Positions 17,196 through 26,600 of a stretch of 64,000 nucleotides of DNA are shown in pieces (position 1 is the stretch's first letter; every line of letters begins with the position of its first letter). The stretch is from positions 4,339,618-4,403,617 of the forward strand of contig NZ_CP030848.1 in assembly GCF_008274825.1 (NCBI RefSeq). The letters are read 5' to 3'. The position numbers and the translations under genes are program-made. Under the pieces are notes generated by a model. It made no database searches. It worked only from the letters and a program-made list of their open reading frames with translations, and was not told the origin of the DNA. This DNA comes from Sphingobacterium hotanense. Lineage in GTDB: Bacteria; Bacteroidota; Bacteroidia; Sphingobacteriales; Sphingobacteriaceae.

Positions 17196-18980
17196 TTAAA
17201 ACAGAATTTTTTCAGTTGGATAAATATAACTCTTGTTCTTTGTATTCTTAATGAAGGCCACTAGCAAAGTTAACATCCCCACGCGTCCAACAAACATGGT
17301 CAGCATGAGGATAATCTTACTTGTTGATGATAAGGAAGCTGTAATTCCCAATGATAGACCACAAGTTGTATAGGCTGATATGGTTTCGAACAAAAGCGGT
17401 ACCATCTGCTGATTTGGATCGGAGAAGTTCAGCAAAACAAAGCTCAGCATGATCGTTAATACCGATAGTAAGATAATTGCGAAGGACTTACTGACCGACT
17501 CGGAAGCAATCTTTCTTTTAAAAATTTCGATAGATTCTTTTCCTCTAGCGAGGGCAACGATATTCATCAGTGCAATAGCGACCGTCGTTACTTTCACACC
17601 TCCCCCTGTGGATCCTGGGGACACCCCTATCCACATTAATGTAACGATCATAATGAGCGTTGGGATATTGATAAAGTTTAGATCGACGCTATTGAAGCCG
17701 GCAGATCTCGCTGAATTCGCCATAAAGAGCGAAGTGACCCAATCTCCATAGACTGTTTTATCATCTATAAGGCTGTGGTTTTTTTCCAATAAAAAATAAG
17801 ATACTGTTCCAAGCACGATAACGACAAGGTTACAGAGAACGATAAACCGTGAGTTGAAAGAGAACACTTGAGGTTTATGCCTGTAGTTTCTTTGTAGGAT
17901 ATATTTGCAGATCAGCGCATCTATGCGCGTTTTGATCAGCGTATAGAAGTTGAATATTGTTCCGAAACCAAGGCTTCCGATGATAAACATGGATGATACC
18001 GCGAGCTGGAAGTTATAGTTGAAACGATAGTTCTCATTGTTTACTCCTTCCTTGATAATGGTGAAGCCAGAGTTACAAAACCCGGATATCGCATGGAAAG
18101 CGGCAAAGAAAACGCGTTCTCCGAAGCTTTCGAAGAGTTTTGGATCTAGGGAGAAGAAGATGAGTAGCCCCCCAATAAACTCGAAGAGGAATGTAATAAG
18201 AATAATGGTAATCAACGTCGATATAACCGAATTCAACTTGTTTTCACCCAGTATTTCACCGAACATCAATTGGTTTTTAAAGGAAAAACCACCGGAGAAA
18301 AAGTATCCGAAGAAGCCGGTAAAGGTCATAATCCCCAGTCCACCGACCTGGATCAGTGCTAGAATAACGCCCTGTCCAAATAGCGAGAAATTAGTAGAAA
18401 TATCTGTCACGGATAGCCCGGTAATACAGACAGCGCTTGTCGCCATAAAGAAAGCGTCGATAAAGCTCAATGGCGCTTCGATTGTTGTTCGCGGCAGCAT
18501 CAGCAATACGGCTCCTAGAATAATAAGGCCTAAGAAACTGACAACGAATAGAATTGTTGGGTTGAAGTAGAAATTATCGAAGAAGAGGCTACTTCTGGAG
18601 AGTTCCGAAAGAAACATGATAGCAATACCCATATATAGCCATTCGTCTTTAGCGAAGGTGCTAATCAGGCCTCCTGAGTGCCGGGAAATGGTGACGACAA
18701 GAAAATAGGCCGTGATGACAACGCCGGAATAATGGGAAACATTGATCTTACGCGTTACCAATATGGAAGATACGGTTCGAATGGTTTCGAATAGAAACAG
18801 ACCATAATACATGAATACGACAACCTCTTTGGTGATTTCCGCGATCGCAGGATCGGTTATGTATCCTACGTGAACCACCATAGTAATAGCGCAGATCAAA
18901 CTCACGTAGAACAAGACTTGATCTACCGCTTTGTTGTGGTACCTAAATACGAATCTAAGAAAACTAAAAATAGAATCCAT
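17196..18980 (-). CDS. KtrB/TrkH-type potassium uptake membrane subunit
   Basis: A 594-residue TrkH/KtrB-family cation transporter. The four-repeat pore core occupies about residues 155-594 with conserved loops such as TSAVCITGLSV, SGFCNSGFTI, NSARSAGFNSVD and SAYTTCGLSLG, the four selectivity-filter segments. About 150 extra N-terminal residues carry additional transmembrane helices. Ion flow should be gated by the adjacent KtrA-like protein. Confidence 0.93.
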   Translation of the reverse strand: MDSIFSFLRFVFRYHNKAVDQVLFYVSLICAITMVVHVGYITDPAIAEITKEVVVFMYYGLFLFETIRTVSSILVTRKINVSHYSGVVITAYFLVVTISRHSGGLISTFAKDEWLYMGIAIMFLSELSRSSLFFDNFYFNPTILFVVSFLGLIILGAVLLMLPRTTIEAPLSFIDAFFMATSAVCITGLSVTDISTNFSLFGQGVILALIQVGGLGIMTFTGFFGYFFSGGFSFKNQLMFGEILGENKLNSVISTLITIILITFLFEFIGGLLIFFSLDPKLFESFGERVFFAAFHAISGFCNSGFTIIKEGVNNENYRFNYNFQLAVSSMFIIGSLGFGTIFNFYTLIKTRIDALICKYILQRNYRHKPQVFSFNSRFIVLCNLVVIVLGTVSYFLLEKNHSLIDDKTVYGDWVTSLFMANSARSAGFNSVDLNFINIPTLIMIVTLMWIGVSPGSTGGGVKVTTVAIALMNIVALARGKESIEIFKRKIASESVSKSFAIILLSVLTIMLSFVLLNFSDPNQQMVPLLFETISAYTTCGLSLGITASLSSTSKIILMLTMFVGRVGMLTLLVAFIKNTKNKSYIYPTEKILF

Positions 18981-19034
18981 TCGCTACAAACTTAGGAATA
19001 AGCATTGAAATACACGCTTCCTTTTCACGTGAAA

Positions 19035-20831
19035 CTACTTCTCTTTTTTCTCGTCCTTATCTTTTTTCTTGAAGATACTCTTAAAGAAATTTCCTGTTTT
19101 CTTAATGACGTTTTTGGATTCATCCACGATATTCTTCGCTCCCTCGGCTGTCCCCATCAATTTGGCTTCTCTTTCTTTGCTAATTCCGGCACACTGTTTT
19201 ATACCTTCTAGCAAACTCTGCCAAAGTGTTTTAAAGAAAGTATGCTCAGGTACACGACGGTAGTTTATTTTTCCTATATGATACTTTTCGTTGGCATCCG
19301 GATTACTGTCGTTGATCAGAATTTGGTTGACTAAGAATGACGCGATACCTTTTTTCTCGTTATCCGAACCCGGCGCATTGAGCAGGCTAATTTTTAGATG
19401 GTCGTAATCGAATCTAAAATCACCCCAGTTACGGTGATCATTTGCCGACATATTGAAGCTAACCTTCCGGATATTGCCCGAAGCGATTTCCACATTTAAT
19501 AGTGGTTTTAAAATTTTATTGAAAGAAGTGGCTTGCATAGGTCCTAATGTCCCTTTGTAAGTATGCGCACCATCCTTGCTTAGCATATCAAACCCAAATT
19601 GTACATTCAGATTACCGGCATTCATGATTTTCGCCGAAAGATTCGCCTTCATTTGCTTTTGTTGCTGTAAATGTAAGCTGTCATTGGTCAAGTTGGTGAT
19701 CGTACCTTTAGCGTTGTTGAACGTAATCACCCCTTCTCTATTAAATTTTGCACTATGTTCACCGTAAAGGACGTCGATATTATCAACAAATACCGTATCA
19801 ATACGAATGAGCTTTTGCACTTTCATCAGTTGCTGATGGGGCGAGCTTCCGACCTTGGATACGGTCTTCTTCGGATATCGCTTATCATTATACAGGGATA
19901 CGGATCCGTTTTTGATCTGCACATGCTCGGCGATGGTCTGCTGATCATCAATGAGCTGTTTGAAATTGAGCTTTTCAAAACGAAGCGTATCAAATTTCAT
20001 GACTGCCATGGTCACATTTTGCCCCCTTGTTTTAAAATATGCTGCTTTGCTCATCTTTGGAGAATATTCCACTTTCGTCAAGAGGACATTCTCTTCCCGC
20101 GTATTGATCTTTAACCGATCGAACTTCGCTTTGTAGATTCCGTTCGACAAATCGTAGGTAAATCCAGGTACATCAATTTCCACCATTTTGGTATAGAACA
20201 AGCGCGTAGAGTCATCGATGGAGGTTTCATCGACTAATACGTCATGAACATTAATACCGATACTATCCAGTACGATGTCACTTGATTTTCCTTCTTCGAT
20301 TTTAGAAAATTTAAACTTGACGTTTTCGATCTTAATATCTCTTACATTGACAGCGCTAAAAACATCTTTAATATTATCGTATAATGTTTTTGATTTTTGG
20401 TCGACAATGGTATCATTGTAAGCGTGATATTCCTGGATCATATGAATATCCGGCGACTCAAAGTTGATGGTCTTGATAAAGAGGGTTCTATTTTTTATGA
20501 CATCCCAAAGGTTGAAGCTTCTAACTTTTAAAGCGGCCAGCTTGATATGGTAGCGACTATTGGGTGCGAGTTTATTGGCAACCATCTGCCTATAGACACC
20601 GGAATCGGGGATCAGTTCCGCATTTTTGAGCGTTACATTTCCTAACGCGACATTCAAGTCCAAGTCATCGTACCGTAATGAATACAAACCATTTGTCGCA
20701 TTTTTTACAGTTTCCTTGAGTTTAGTTTCAACGATAGGTTTCCAATTTCTGCTATAATACCAAGCCACGCCCAATACTATCAGTATCAGCGCAAGCAACA
20801 CTCCAATAATCCATTTCCAAACAGGTTTCAT
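19035..20831 (-). CDS. AsmA/DUF748-like membrane-anchored periplasmic protein
   Basis: A 598-residue protein with one N-terminal transmembrane helix (about 7-27) and a long, beta-rich region expected in the periplasm. The start of that region (NWKPIVETKLKETV, then DLDLNVALGNVTLKNAELIPD) resembles AsmA-like and DUF748 proteins, which are linked to lipid transport or outer-membrane homeostasis. The last 50 residues are Lys-rich and polar. It shares a strand with rsgA (66-bp gap) and with the ktr pair downstream (54-bp gap). No specific function is claimed. Confidence 0.7.
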   Translation of the reverse strand: MKPVWKWIIGVLLALILIVLGVAWYYSRNWKPIVETKLKETVKNATNGLYSLRYDDLDLNVALGNVTLKNAELIPDSGVYRQMVANKLAPNSRYHIKLAALKVRSFNLWDVIKNRTLFIKTINFESPDIHMIQEYHAYNDTIVDQKSKTLYDNIKDVFSAVNVRDIKIENVKFKFSKIEEGKSSDIVLDSIGINVHDVLVDETSIDDSTRLFYTKMVEIDVPGFTYDLSNGIYKAKFDRLKINTREENVLLTKVEYSPKMSKAAYFKTRGQNVTMAVMKFDTLRFEKLNFKQLIDDQQTIAEHVQIKNGSVSLYNDKRYPKKTVSKVGSSPHQQLMKVQKLIRIDTVFVDNIDVLYGEHSAKFNREGVITFNNAKGTITNLTNDSLHLQQQKQMKANLSAKIMNAGNLNVQFGFDMLSKDGAHTYKGTLGPMQATSFNKILKPLLNVEIASGNIRKVSFNMSANDHRNWGDFRFDYDHLKISLLNAPGSDNEKKGIASFLVNQILINDSNPDANEKYHIGKINYRRVPEHTFFKTLWQSLLEGIKQCAGISKEREAKLMGTAEGAKNIVDESKNVIKKTGNFFKSIFKKKDKDEKKEK

Positions 20832-20897
20832 ATTTCTCTATACGGTTTTTGCCATAATATCCTTAAGCAGAAACAATAATATAGTAAATATGTTTAG

Positions 20898-21818
20898 TTA
20901 ATTGCGATTATTTTCGTTGTTATAGATACTGATATAGCTATCGTAACGCGATGGTTCAATTTCTCCCTCTTCCACGGCCTGCAGCACGGCACATCCAGGT
21001 TCGTTTATATGTCTACAGTTGTGGAACTTACACTGATTCAAAAGGGCGCGCATTTCGGGGAAGAAATGCGACAATTCCTGGGGTTCTATATCGACTATTC
21101 CAAGTTCTCGTATACCAGGGGTATCAATCAACTTGCCTCCGAAAGGAAGATCGATCATTTCGGCAAAGGTCGTGGTATGTTTGCCTTTGTCTGACCAGTC
21201 TGATATTTCTCCCGTTTTCAAATCTGCATCAGGAACTACAGCATTCACTAAAGTTGATTTTCCTACACCCGAGTGGCCGGAAACTAAGGTTGTCTTATCT
21301 TTTAATAAGGCTCTTACTTCCTCAATATGTTCGCCCTCTAGAGCCGAAACGGCATAACAAGGATATCCAAGGTCTTTATAGAGTGCCATAAATTCGGCCA
21401 GCAGCTCTAATCCTTCCTCACTAAATAGATCGAGTTTATTAAATATCAGAACAGCCGGGATGCTATAAGCTTCCGCAGTAACCAAGAAGCGATCAATAAA
21501 TCCTGTCGAGGTTGCTGGCGAGGCCAATGTAACAACGAGAATTGCCTGATCAAGGTTTGCACCGATTATTTGTGTCTGTTTGGATAAATTGACAGATTTT
21601 CGAATGATATAATTTTTTCGCGGTTCTAATTCGTTGATTACGCCGTTTTGTTGTCCAGGTTCCAATTCAAATTCTACCCAATCGCCCACGGCAACAGGAT
21701 TGGTACTTTTTATACCATGTGTTCTAAACTTACCTTTAATTCTACATTCATAACGTACATTATCGGGTCCTAGAACCTGATACCAACTGCCTGTAGATTT
21801 AGTTACTAAACCGCGCAT
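20898..21818 (-). CDS. rsgA: Ribosome small-subunit GTPase RsgA
   Basis: A 306-residue circularly permuted GTPase that acts late in 30S subunit maturation. After an N-terminal OB fold the motifs come in permuted order: G4 NKLD (about 127), G1 GHSGVGKST (about 179) and G3 DTPG (about 233). The C-terminal zinc knuckle shows Cys/Cys/His/Cys in QCKFHNCRHINEPGC. Length and layout are normal for the family. Confidence 0.96.
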   Translation of the reverse strand: MRGLVTKSTGSWYQVLGPDNVRYECRIKGKFRTHGIKSTNPVAVGDWVEFELEPGQQNGVINELEPRKNYIIRKSVNLSKQTQIIGANLDQAILVVTLASPATSTGFIDRFLVTAEAYSIPAVLIFNKLDLFSEEGLELLAEFMALYKDLGYPCYAVSALEGEHIEEVRALLKDKTTLVSGHSGVGKSTLVNAVVPDADLKTGEISDWSDKGKHTTTFAEMIDLPFGGKLIDTPGIRELGIVDIEPQELSHFFPEMRALLNQCKFHNCRHINEPGCAVLQAVEEGEIEPSRYDSYISIYNNENNRN

Positions 21819-21905
21819 ACAAAATCCCTCTTTCCTATTAAATCTGTCATTATTCTACGCAAAAATGGAAAAAATTTATTAATCTTTACGTCTATTTGAA
21901 TTTGT

Positions 21906-21913
21906 TAACTTTG
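21906..21913 (+). promoter_or_regulatory. Promoter -7 element of polA
   Basis: TAACTTTG matches TAnnTTTG and lies 27 bp upstream of the polA start. A partner TTTG element at the usual distance is not clear. Confidence 0.45.
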
Positions 21914-21940
21914 TTGTTAGAGCATAAATAAAAAACGATT

Positions 21941-24739
21941 TTGAAGAAATTATTCCTTTTAGATGGAATGGCATTAATATACCGTGCGTATTTTGCGTTG
22001 AGCAAAACACCGCGATTAACGTCATATGGATTGAATACAGGTGCTATAATGGGATTTACGAATACCTTATTGGATGTTTTAAAAAACCAAAAGCCCACGC
22101 ATATCGCTGTTGTTTTTGATACAGCAGCTCCCACCAACCGACATTTAGAATTTGAGAGCTATAAGGCACAGCGGGAGCAGATGCCTGAAGACTTAGCCGC
22201 TTCCATCCCCTATATCAATCGACTGATCGAAGGGTTCAACATTCCCATCATCACGATGGATGGATTTGAGGCCGACGACATCATCGGTACCCTTGCAAAA
22301 AAAGGAGAGAAAGAGGGCTTCACAGTCTATTGCATGACCCCAGACAAGGATTTCGGACAATTAGTATCGGATAATATCTTCATATACAAACCTGCGCGCA
22401 TGGGCAACGGTGCGGAGGTCTTAGGTGTCCCGGAGATTCTAGAAAAATGGGAAATCAACAATGTGCATGAGGTTATCGACATTTTAGGCCTTTGGGGCGA
22501 CGCGGTGGATAATATCCCTGGTATCCCTGGTGTTGGTGAAAAGACAGCGAAGAAACTTGTCCAGGAATTTGGTTCCATAGAAAATCTAATCCAGAGCACC
22601 GACAAACTCAAAGGGAAGCTAAAAGAAAACGTGGAGAATTTTGCCGAGCAGGGCTTAATCTCTAAGAAGCTTGCAACGATTTTATTGGATGTGCCAGTTG
22701 ATTTAGACGAGAAGGCGCTAGAGCTAGAAGATCCGAACCGTGAGATTTTGGAATCTTTATTTGCCGAATTGGAGTTTAGAACACTAGGCAAGCGTGTATT
22801 TGGCGATGATTTCTCAATTGGTGAATCGCCGGTATCCAAATCAGCACAGATGGATTTATTTGCCCCACTTCCGGAGAATGAGCTTTCTCCAGGGCAGGCT
22901 ACGGTTGAGGAAGTTCCAACGACATTGAATACGATTTCTACCGTTCAGCATCAATATATATTAGTCGATCAGATTGAACAACAAAAACAACTGGTTGAGA
23001 AACTCAATCAAGCCGAGTCTTTTTGTTTTGACACCGAATCTACAGGATTAGATGCCATGACTGCCGAATTAGTGGGTTTGTCCTTTTCTATTAGCCCCTT
23101 TGAAGCTTACTATGTCCCTGTTTCAGCCATTCGCGAGGAGGCCCAAGTTACAGTCGATCTGTTTAAGCCGGCATTAGAAAACACTTCTGTGCAAAAGATT
23201 GGGCAGAATCTGAAGTACGATTTATTGATCTTAGCGCGTTATGGGGTTAAGGTTGCAGGCCCCTTGTTCGATACGATGCTTGCGCATTATCTGATTGATC
23301 CTGATACACGTCATAATATGGATATCCTTGCGGAGACCTATTTAAAATATACACCCGTTTCTATCACGGAGCTGATTGGCGCCAAGGGTAAGAACCAAGG
23401 AAATATGCGTGATGTGGAGTTGGAGAAAATAAAGGAGTATGCGGGTGAAGACGCGGATATTACCTTACAACTGAAACAAGTTTTTCAGCCTTTATTAAGT
23501 TCTACGGAGACTTTAAAGCTTGCTGAAGAGGTAGAATTTCCGTTAGTTTATGTATTGGCAGAGATTGAGAAGAATGGGGTAAAGATTGATGAACAGACTT
23601 TGCGACAGTTTTCTGTTGATATTGAAGCGGAGGTTTCGAAGCTGGAGTCGACGATTTATGAAAAAGCAGGTGTAGTGTTCAATATCGCCTCGCCAAAACA
23701 ACTGGGGGAAGTTCTTTTTGATAAACTGCAATTAGATCCTAAAGCGAAAAAGACAAAAACGGGTCAATATAAGACCGGCGAGGATGTTTTGTTGGCATTG
23801 GCTAATAAATCAGATATCGTTAAAGATATTTTAGATTACAGACAGTTGCAGAAGTTGAAATCGACCTATGTCGATGCACTTCCGAGCTTGGTAAATCCTG
23901 CTACAGGATTAATCCACACATCCTATAATCAGGCTGTTGCAGCAACGGGTCGTCTGAGTTCGACGAATCCGAACTTGCAGAACATTCCTATTCGTACAGA
24001 GCGAGGCCGCGAGGTGCGCAAGGCCTTTATTCCGCGCCAAGCGGGATGGACCTTACTATCTGCCGATTATTCCCAGATCGAATTACGTTTGATTGCCGAG
24101 TTAAGTCAGGATGAGAACATGTTGGATGCTTTCCAAAAGGGTTTAGATATTCACCGCGCTACAGCAGCAAGAGTTTATGGCGTGGAACTCGAAGAAGTCA
24201 CATCAGATATGCGTAGAAATGCGAAGGCTGTTAATTTTGGGATTATCTATGGTCAATCGGCATTTGGTCTTTCTCAAAGTTTAGGAATCCCTCGAAAAGA
24301 GGCTGCAGCTATTATCGATCAATATTTTGCGCAGTACACGGGAATCCGTAAGTATATGGGCGACATTATTGATTTTGCCAAGGAGCGTGGCTATGTGGAA
24401 ACTTTATTGAAACGCCGACGTTACTTACGAGATATCAATTCAGCGAATATGACCGTTCGAGGATTTGCGGAGCGAAATGCGATTAATGCGCCAATACAGG
24501 GTTCTGCCGCTGATTTGATCAAGATTGCGATGATCAATATCCAGAAGGATATAGAAGCGCAAGACTTAGAAGGAAAGATGATCATGCAGGTTCATGATGA
24601 GCTTGTTTTTGACGTTCCTGAGCATGAGGTTGGACAGTTTAAAGAAATTATTGCTAATAGAATGAAAAATGCAATGAAATTAAACGTTCCTATTGAAATT
24701 GAAATTGGTCAGGGAAATAACTGGCTAGAAGCGCACTAA
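21941..24739 (+). CDS. polA: DNA polymerase I
   Basis: A 932-residue Pol I used in repair and Okazaki fragment processing. It has an N-terminal 5'-3' exonuclease (about 1-290, MKKLFLLDGMALIYRAYFA onward), a 3'-5' exonuclease domain whose acidic residues are present (CFDTEST, and the later YAGEDAD), and the polymerase domain with SADYSQIELR, NFGIIYGQSAFGLS and QVHDELVFDV. Proofreading should therefore be active. Translation begins at TTG (21941); this gives the family-typical N-terminus and no ATG lies closer. The MORN-like gene starts 9 bp after the stop. Confidence 0.97.
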   Translation: MKKLFLLDGMALIYRAYFALSKTPRLTSYGLNTGAIMGFTNTLLDVLKNQKPTHIAVVFDTAAPTNRHLEFESYKAQREQMPEDLAASIPYINRLIEGFNIPIITMDGFEADDIIGTLAKKGEKEGFTVYCMTPDKDFGQLVSDNIFIYKPARMGNGAEVLGVPEILEKWEINNVHEVIDILGLWGDAVDNIPGIPGVGEKTAKKLVQEFGSIENLIQSTDKLKGKLKENVENFAEQGLISKKLATILLDVPVDLDEKALELEDPNREILESLFAELEFRTLGKRVFGDDFSIGESPVSKSAQMDLFAPLPENELSPGQATVEEVPTTLNTISTVQHQYILVDQIEQQKQLVEKLNQAESFCFDTESTGLDAMTAELVGLSFSISPFEAYYVPVSAIREEAQVTVDLFKPALENTSVQKIGQNLKYDLLILARYGVKVAGPLFDTMLAHYLIDPDTRHNMDILAETYLKYTPVSITELIGAKGKNQGNMRDVELEKIKEYAGEDADITLQLKQVFQPLLSSTETLKLAEEVEFPLVYVLAEIEKNGVKIDEQTLRQFSVDIEAEVSKLESTIYEKAGVVFNIASPKQLGEVLFDKLQLDPKAKKTKTGQYKTGEDVLLALANKSDIVKDILDYRQLQKLKSTYVDALPSLVNPATGLIHTSYNQAVAATGRLSSTNPNLQNIPIRTERGREVRKAFIPRQAGWTLLSADYSQIELRLIAELSQDENMLDAFQKGLDIHRATAARVYGVELEEVTSDMRRNAKAVNFGIIYGQSAFGLSQSLGIPRKEAAAIIDQYFAQYTGIRKYMGDIIDFAKERGYVETLLKRRRYLRDINSANMTVRGFAERNAINAPIQGSAADLIKIAMINIQKDIEAQDLEGKMIMQVHDELVFDVPEHEVGQFKEIIANRMKNAMKLNVPIEIEIGQGNNWLEAH

Positions 24740-24748
24740 TTGATATTC

Positions 24749-25864
24749 ATGAGGTATTTGCTTGTTTTATTCTTTACAATTCAGGGCTTACTGGTCGCTG
24801 CGCAAGAGACAGACACTAAGCCCGTATATTTTGAACGCAGTAATGATAGTCTGATTCGTTTTTACTACGATATGAACTATTATCTTGTTGATAAGAATTG
24901 TGAATTTAAGAGCATCGAACGTGTTGCGGCATTTGATGCGCGAACAAGTAAATTCGTCGGTAAGTTTGTAGATTACTATCCTAATGGCCATCGTATGTTG
25001 GAGGGTTCCTATCAAGATGGTAGCAAAGAGGGCGTGTTTACAGCGTATCATCCGAATATGCAGATTAAGTGGCGTGCGACCTTTGTTAATAATACGCCTC
25101 AAGGGGATTGGGAATATTATTATCCTGATGGCAAGCCTTTGATGACTGTTAATTATAGCAGCGCCGGCTCAAAAATGGTTCATTACTATGACCAGCGGGG
25201 TGTGCAGCGTGTGAAAGACGGTGATGGAAGTTATAACTTTCGTGTCCCCTATCCTGGATACAACCCCTACGGTTTCCCGTTCATTCGTTTTAAAGGGAAA
25301 TTTAAAGCAGGTATTCCGAATGGATTGTGGAGCATTATTTATGAAAACGAGAAGAATAGCGAGTTAGCGGCAGTTGAAGAATATCACAACAATCGACTGG
25401 TGCGTGCTGAAGATTATTTTACCGGCGAACGTTATGCTGTTCAACGGTTTCCTATTATTCCAATCGTACAATTCACGCGAGCGGAAGCCATCGTTTCCAA
25501 GCAATGTAATTATGATGATTTCTCTGGTTTCCTTATTTATCTTATTGATTATTTCAATAACTCATTTGCTAATATTCAATTTTCGGCGTCAGAAGAATTG
25601 AATTTTAGCTACGAGGTCGATTTGACGCATGATGGTGTGAAGAAGAAGAGCTTGGTTATCGAGAATCCATTCCTTTCGAATACGGAAATGGCCAAAGCTT
25701 TTGAAGAAGTCGTTTCTTCTTTAGCATATTATCCGGCATCTTTTAAGGATGGTGAATATATTGCCGATAAATTAACGATAAATGGTAAAATCGCGATTGC
25801 TGAAGATAAAACGCTTGGATTTCATTCGCTGACCATTGATCGAGAGAATGAGTTAAAGAAATAG
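24749..25864 (+). CDS. Secreted MORN-repeat-like protein
   Basis: About 371 residues. The ATG at 24749 gives MRYLLVLFFTIQGLLVAAQ, a signal peptide; the TTG at 24740 would add three residues. Residues about 65-135 contain MORN/YwqK-type repeats, such as YYPNGHRMLEGSYQDGSKEG, YHPNMQIKW and YYPDGKPL, which describe stacked beta-hairpins. The C-terminal 100 residues fit no domain I recognise. It follows polA by 9 bp and is likely cotranscribed, but no functional tie to DNA repair is evident. Confidence 0.8.
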   Translation: MRYLLVLFFTIQGLLVAAQETDTKPVYFERSNDSLIRFYYDMNYYLVDKNCEFKSIERVAAFDARTSKFVGKFVDYYPNGHRMLEGSYQDGSKEGVFTAYHPNMQIKWRATFVNNTPQGDWEYYYPDGKPLMTVNYSSAGSKMVHYYDQRGVQRVKDGDGSYNFRVPYPGYNPYGFPFIRFKGKFKAGIPNGLWSIIYENEKNSELAAVEEYHNNRLVRAEDYFTGERYAVQRFPIIPIVQFTRAEAIVSKQCNYDDFSGFLIYLIDYFNNSFANIQFSASEELNFSYEVDLTHDGVKKKSLVIENPFLSNTEMAKAFEEVVSSLAYYPASFKDGEYIADKLTINGKIAIAEDKTLGFHSLTIDRENELKK

Positions 25865-25905
25865 AATTAATCTGATTGAGTTTAGGAGACTTGATTTCCA
25901 GATTA

Positions 25906-25913
25906 TATATTTG
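25906..25913 (+). promoter_or_regulatory. Promoter -7 element of the Psd-like gene
   Basis: TATATTTG matches TAnnTTTG and ends 15 bp before the ATG at 25929. No convincing upstream TTG element is present. Confidence 0.4.
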
Positions 25914-25928
25914 CGTAAATACATATAT

Positions 25929-26567
25929 ATGAGATTTCATAAAGAAGGGTATACGAGTTTAGCAATAGTCGTTTTGTTCTTTTTCGTTTTGAGTGCCTTT
26001 GCACACTATTATGATGCAAGTGCTTTTGTTAAAGGCTTGATCTATTGTGTATCTGGCTTATTACTATTATTTGTACTGTTTTTCTTTCGTAGCCCCTCTC
26101 GCGTAATAACGCCCGACAGCTCTCAAGTCTACTCACCGGTTGATGGGACGATTAATCAGATTGAAGAAACAAATCAAATGGGATCCGGCGAAGAAAGAAG
26201 AGTTAAATTGTCCATAACTGTATCTCCTTTAAATATCCGATCGACTAAAGCTCCGATATCCGGAAAAGGAAGATTAATCAATGCGAGTCAGACGACATCT
26301 TCTTCTCATGGAATTGGTCAGCAGGGAAACGGCCTATCCATCCAAAACAAAGAAGGGGCTGAAGTTACGCTGTGGCAACATGGTGGAATTTTCGCTGGCC
26401 CAGTTTTTTATGATAAAGGGGAGAAGGAAGAAATCCAACAAGGTCAAGAACTTGGCTCTGTTAAGTTCGGTTGTCGCGTGGATGTAATTTTACCTGCTTC
26501 GGCGCTGTTAATGGCAAAGAAAGGCGACCAAGTAATTTCCGGCAAGTCGGTTCTTGCAAAAATTTAA
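25929..26567 (+). CDS. Phosphatidylserine-decarboxylase homologue with substituted catalytic residues
   Basis: A 212-residue protein of the short Psd family (start at ATG 25929 rather than the in-frame TTG at 25911). It keeps the overall plan: two N-terminal transmembrane helices (about 10-27, 34-53), FFRSPSRVITPD, SPVDGTI with the conserved Asp72, and VILP near the end. Two key sites differ. The SPLNVH motif, whose His is catalytic, reads SPLNIRSTKAP (Arg104). The self-cleavage Gly-Ser of FGSRVD reads FGCRVD (Cys182 at the position that normally becomes the pyruvoyl group). It is therefore likely unable to act as a normal decarboxylase, or it uses a cysteine. It is next to a histidine kinase gene. 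Confidence 0.85.
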   Translation: MRFHKEGYTSLAIVVLFFFVLSAFAHYYDASAFVKGLIYCVSGLLLLFVLFFFRSPSRVITPDSSQVYSPVDGTINQIEETNQMGSGEERRVKLSITVSPLNIRSTKAPISGKGRLINASQTTSSSHGIGQQGNGLSIQNKEGAEVTLWQHGGIFAGPVFYDKGEKEEIQQGQELGSVKFGCRVDVILPASALLMAKKGDQVISGKSVLAKI

Positions 26568-26600
26568 AATAAGCATTCAACATTTATTCGTGCGCTCCTT

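Noticed and set aside
26440..26480. LGS six residues before the FGCR motif as the real pyruvoyl site of the Psd homologue.
   Set aside because: The family motif aligns with FGCRVD followed by VILP; the LGS sequence is at the position usually occupied by MGF or LGF.
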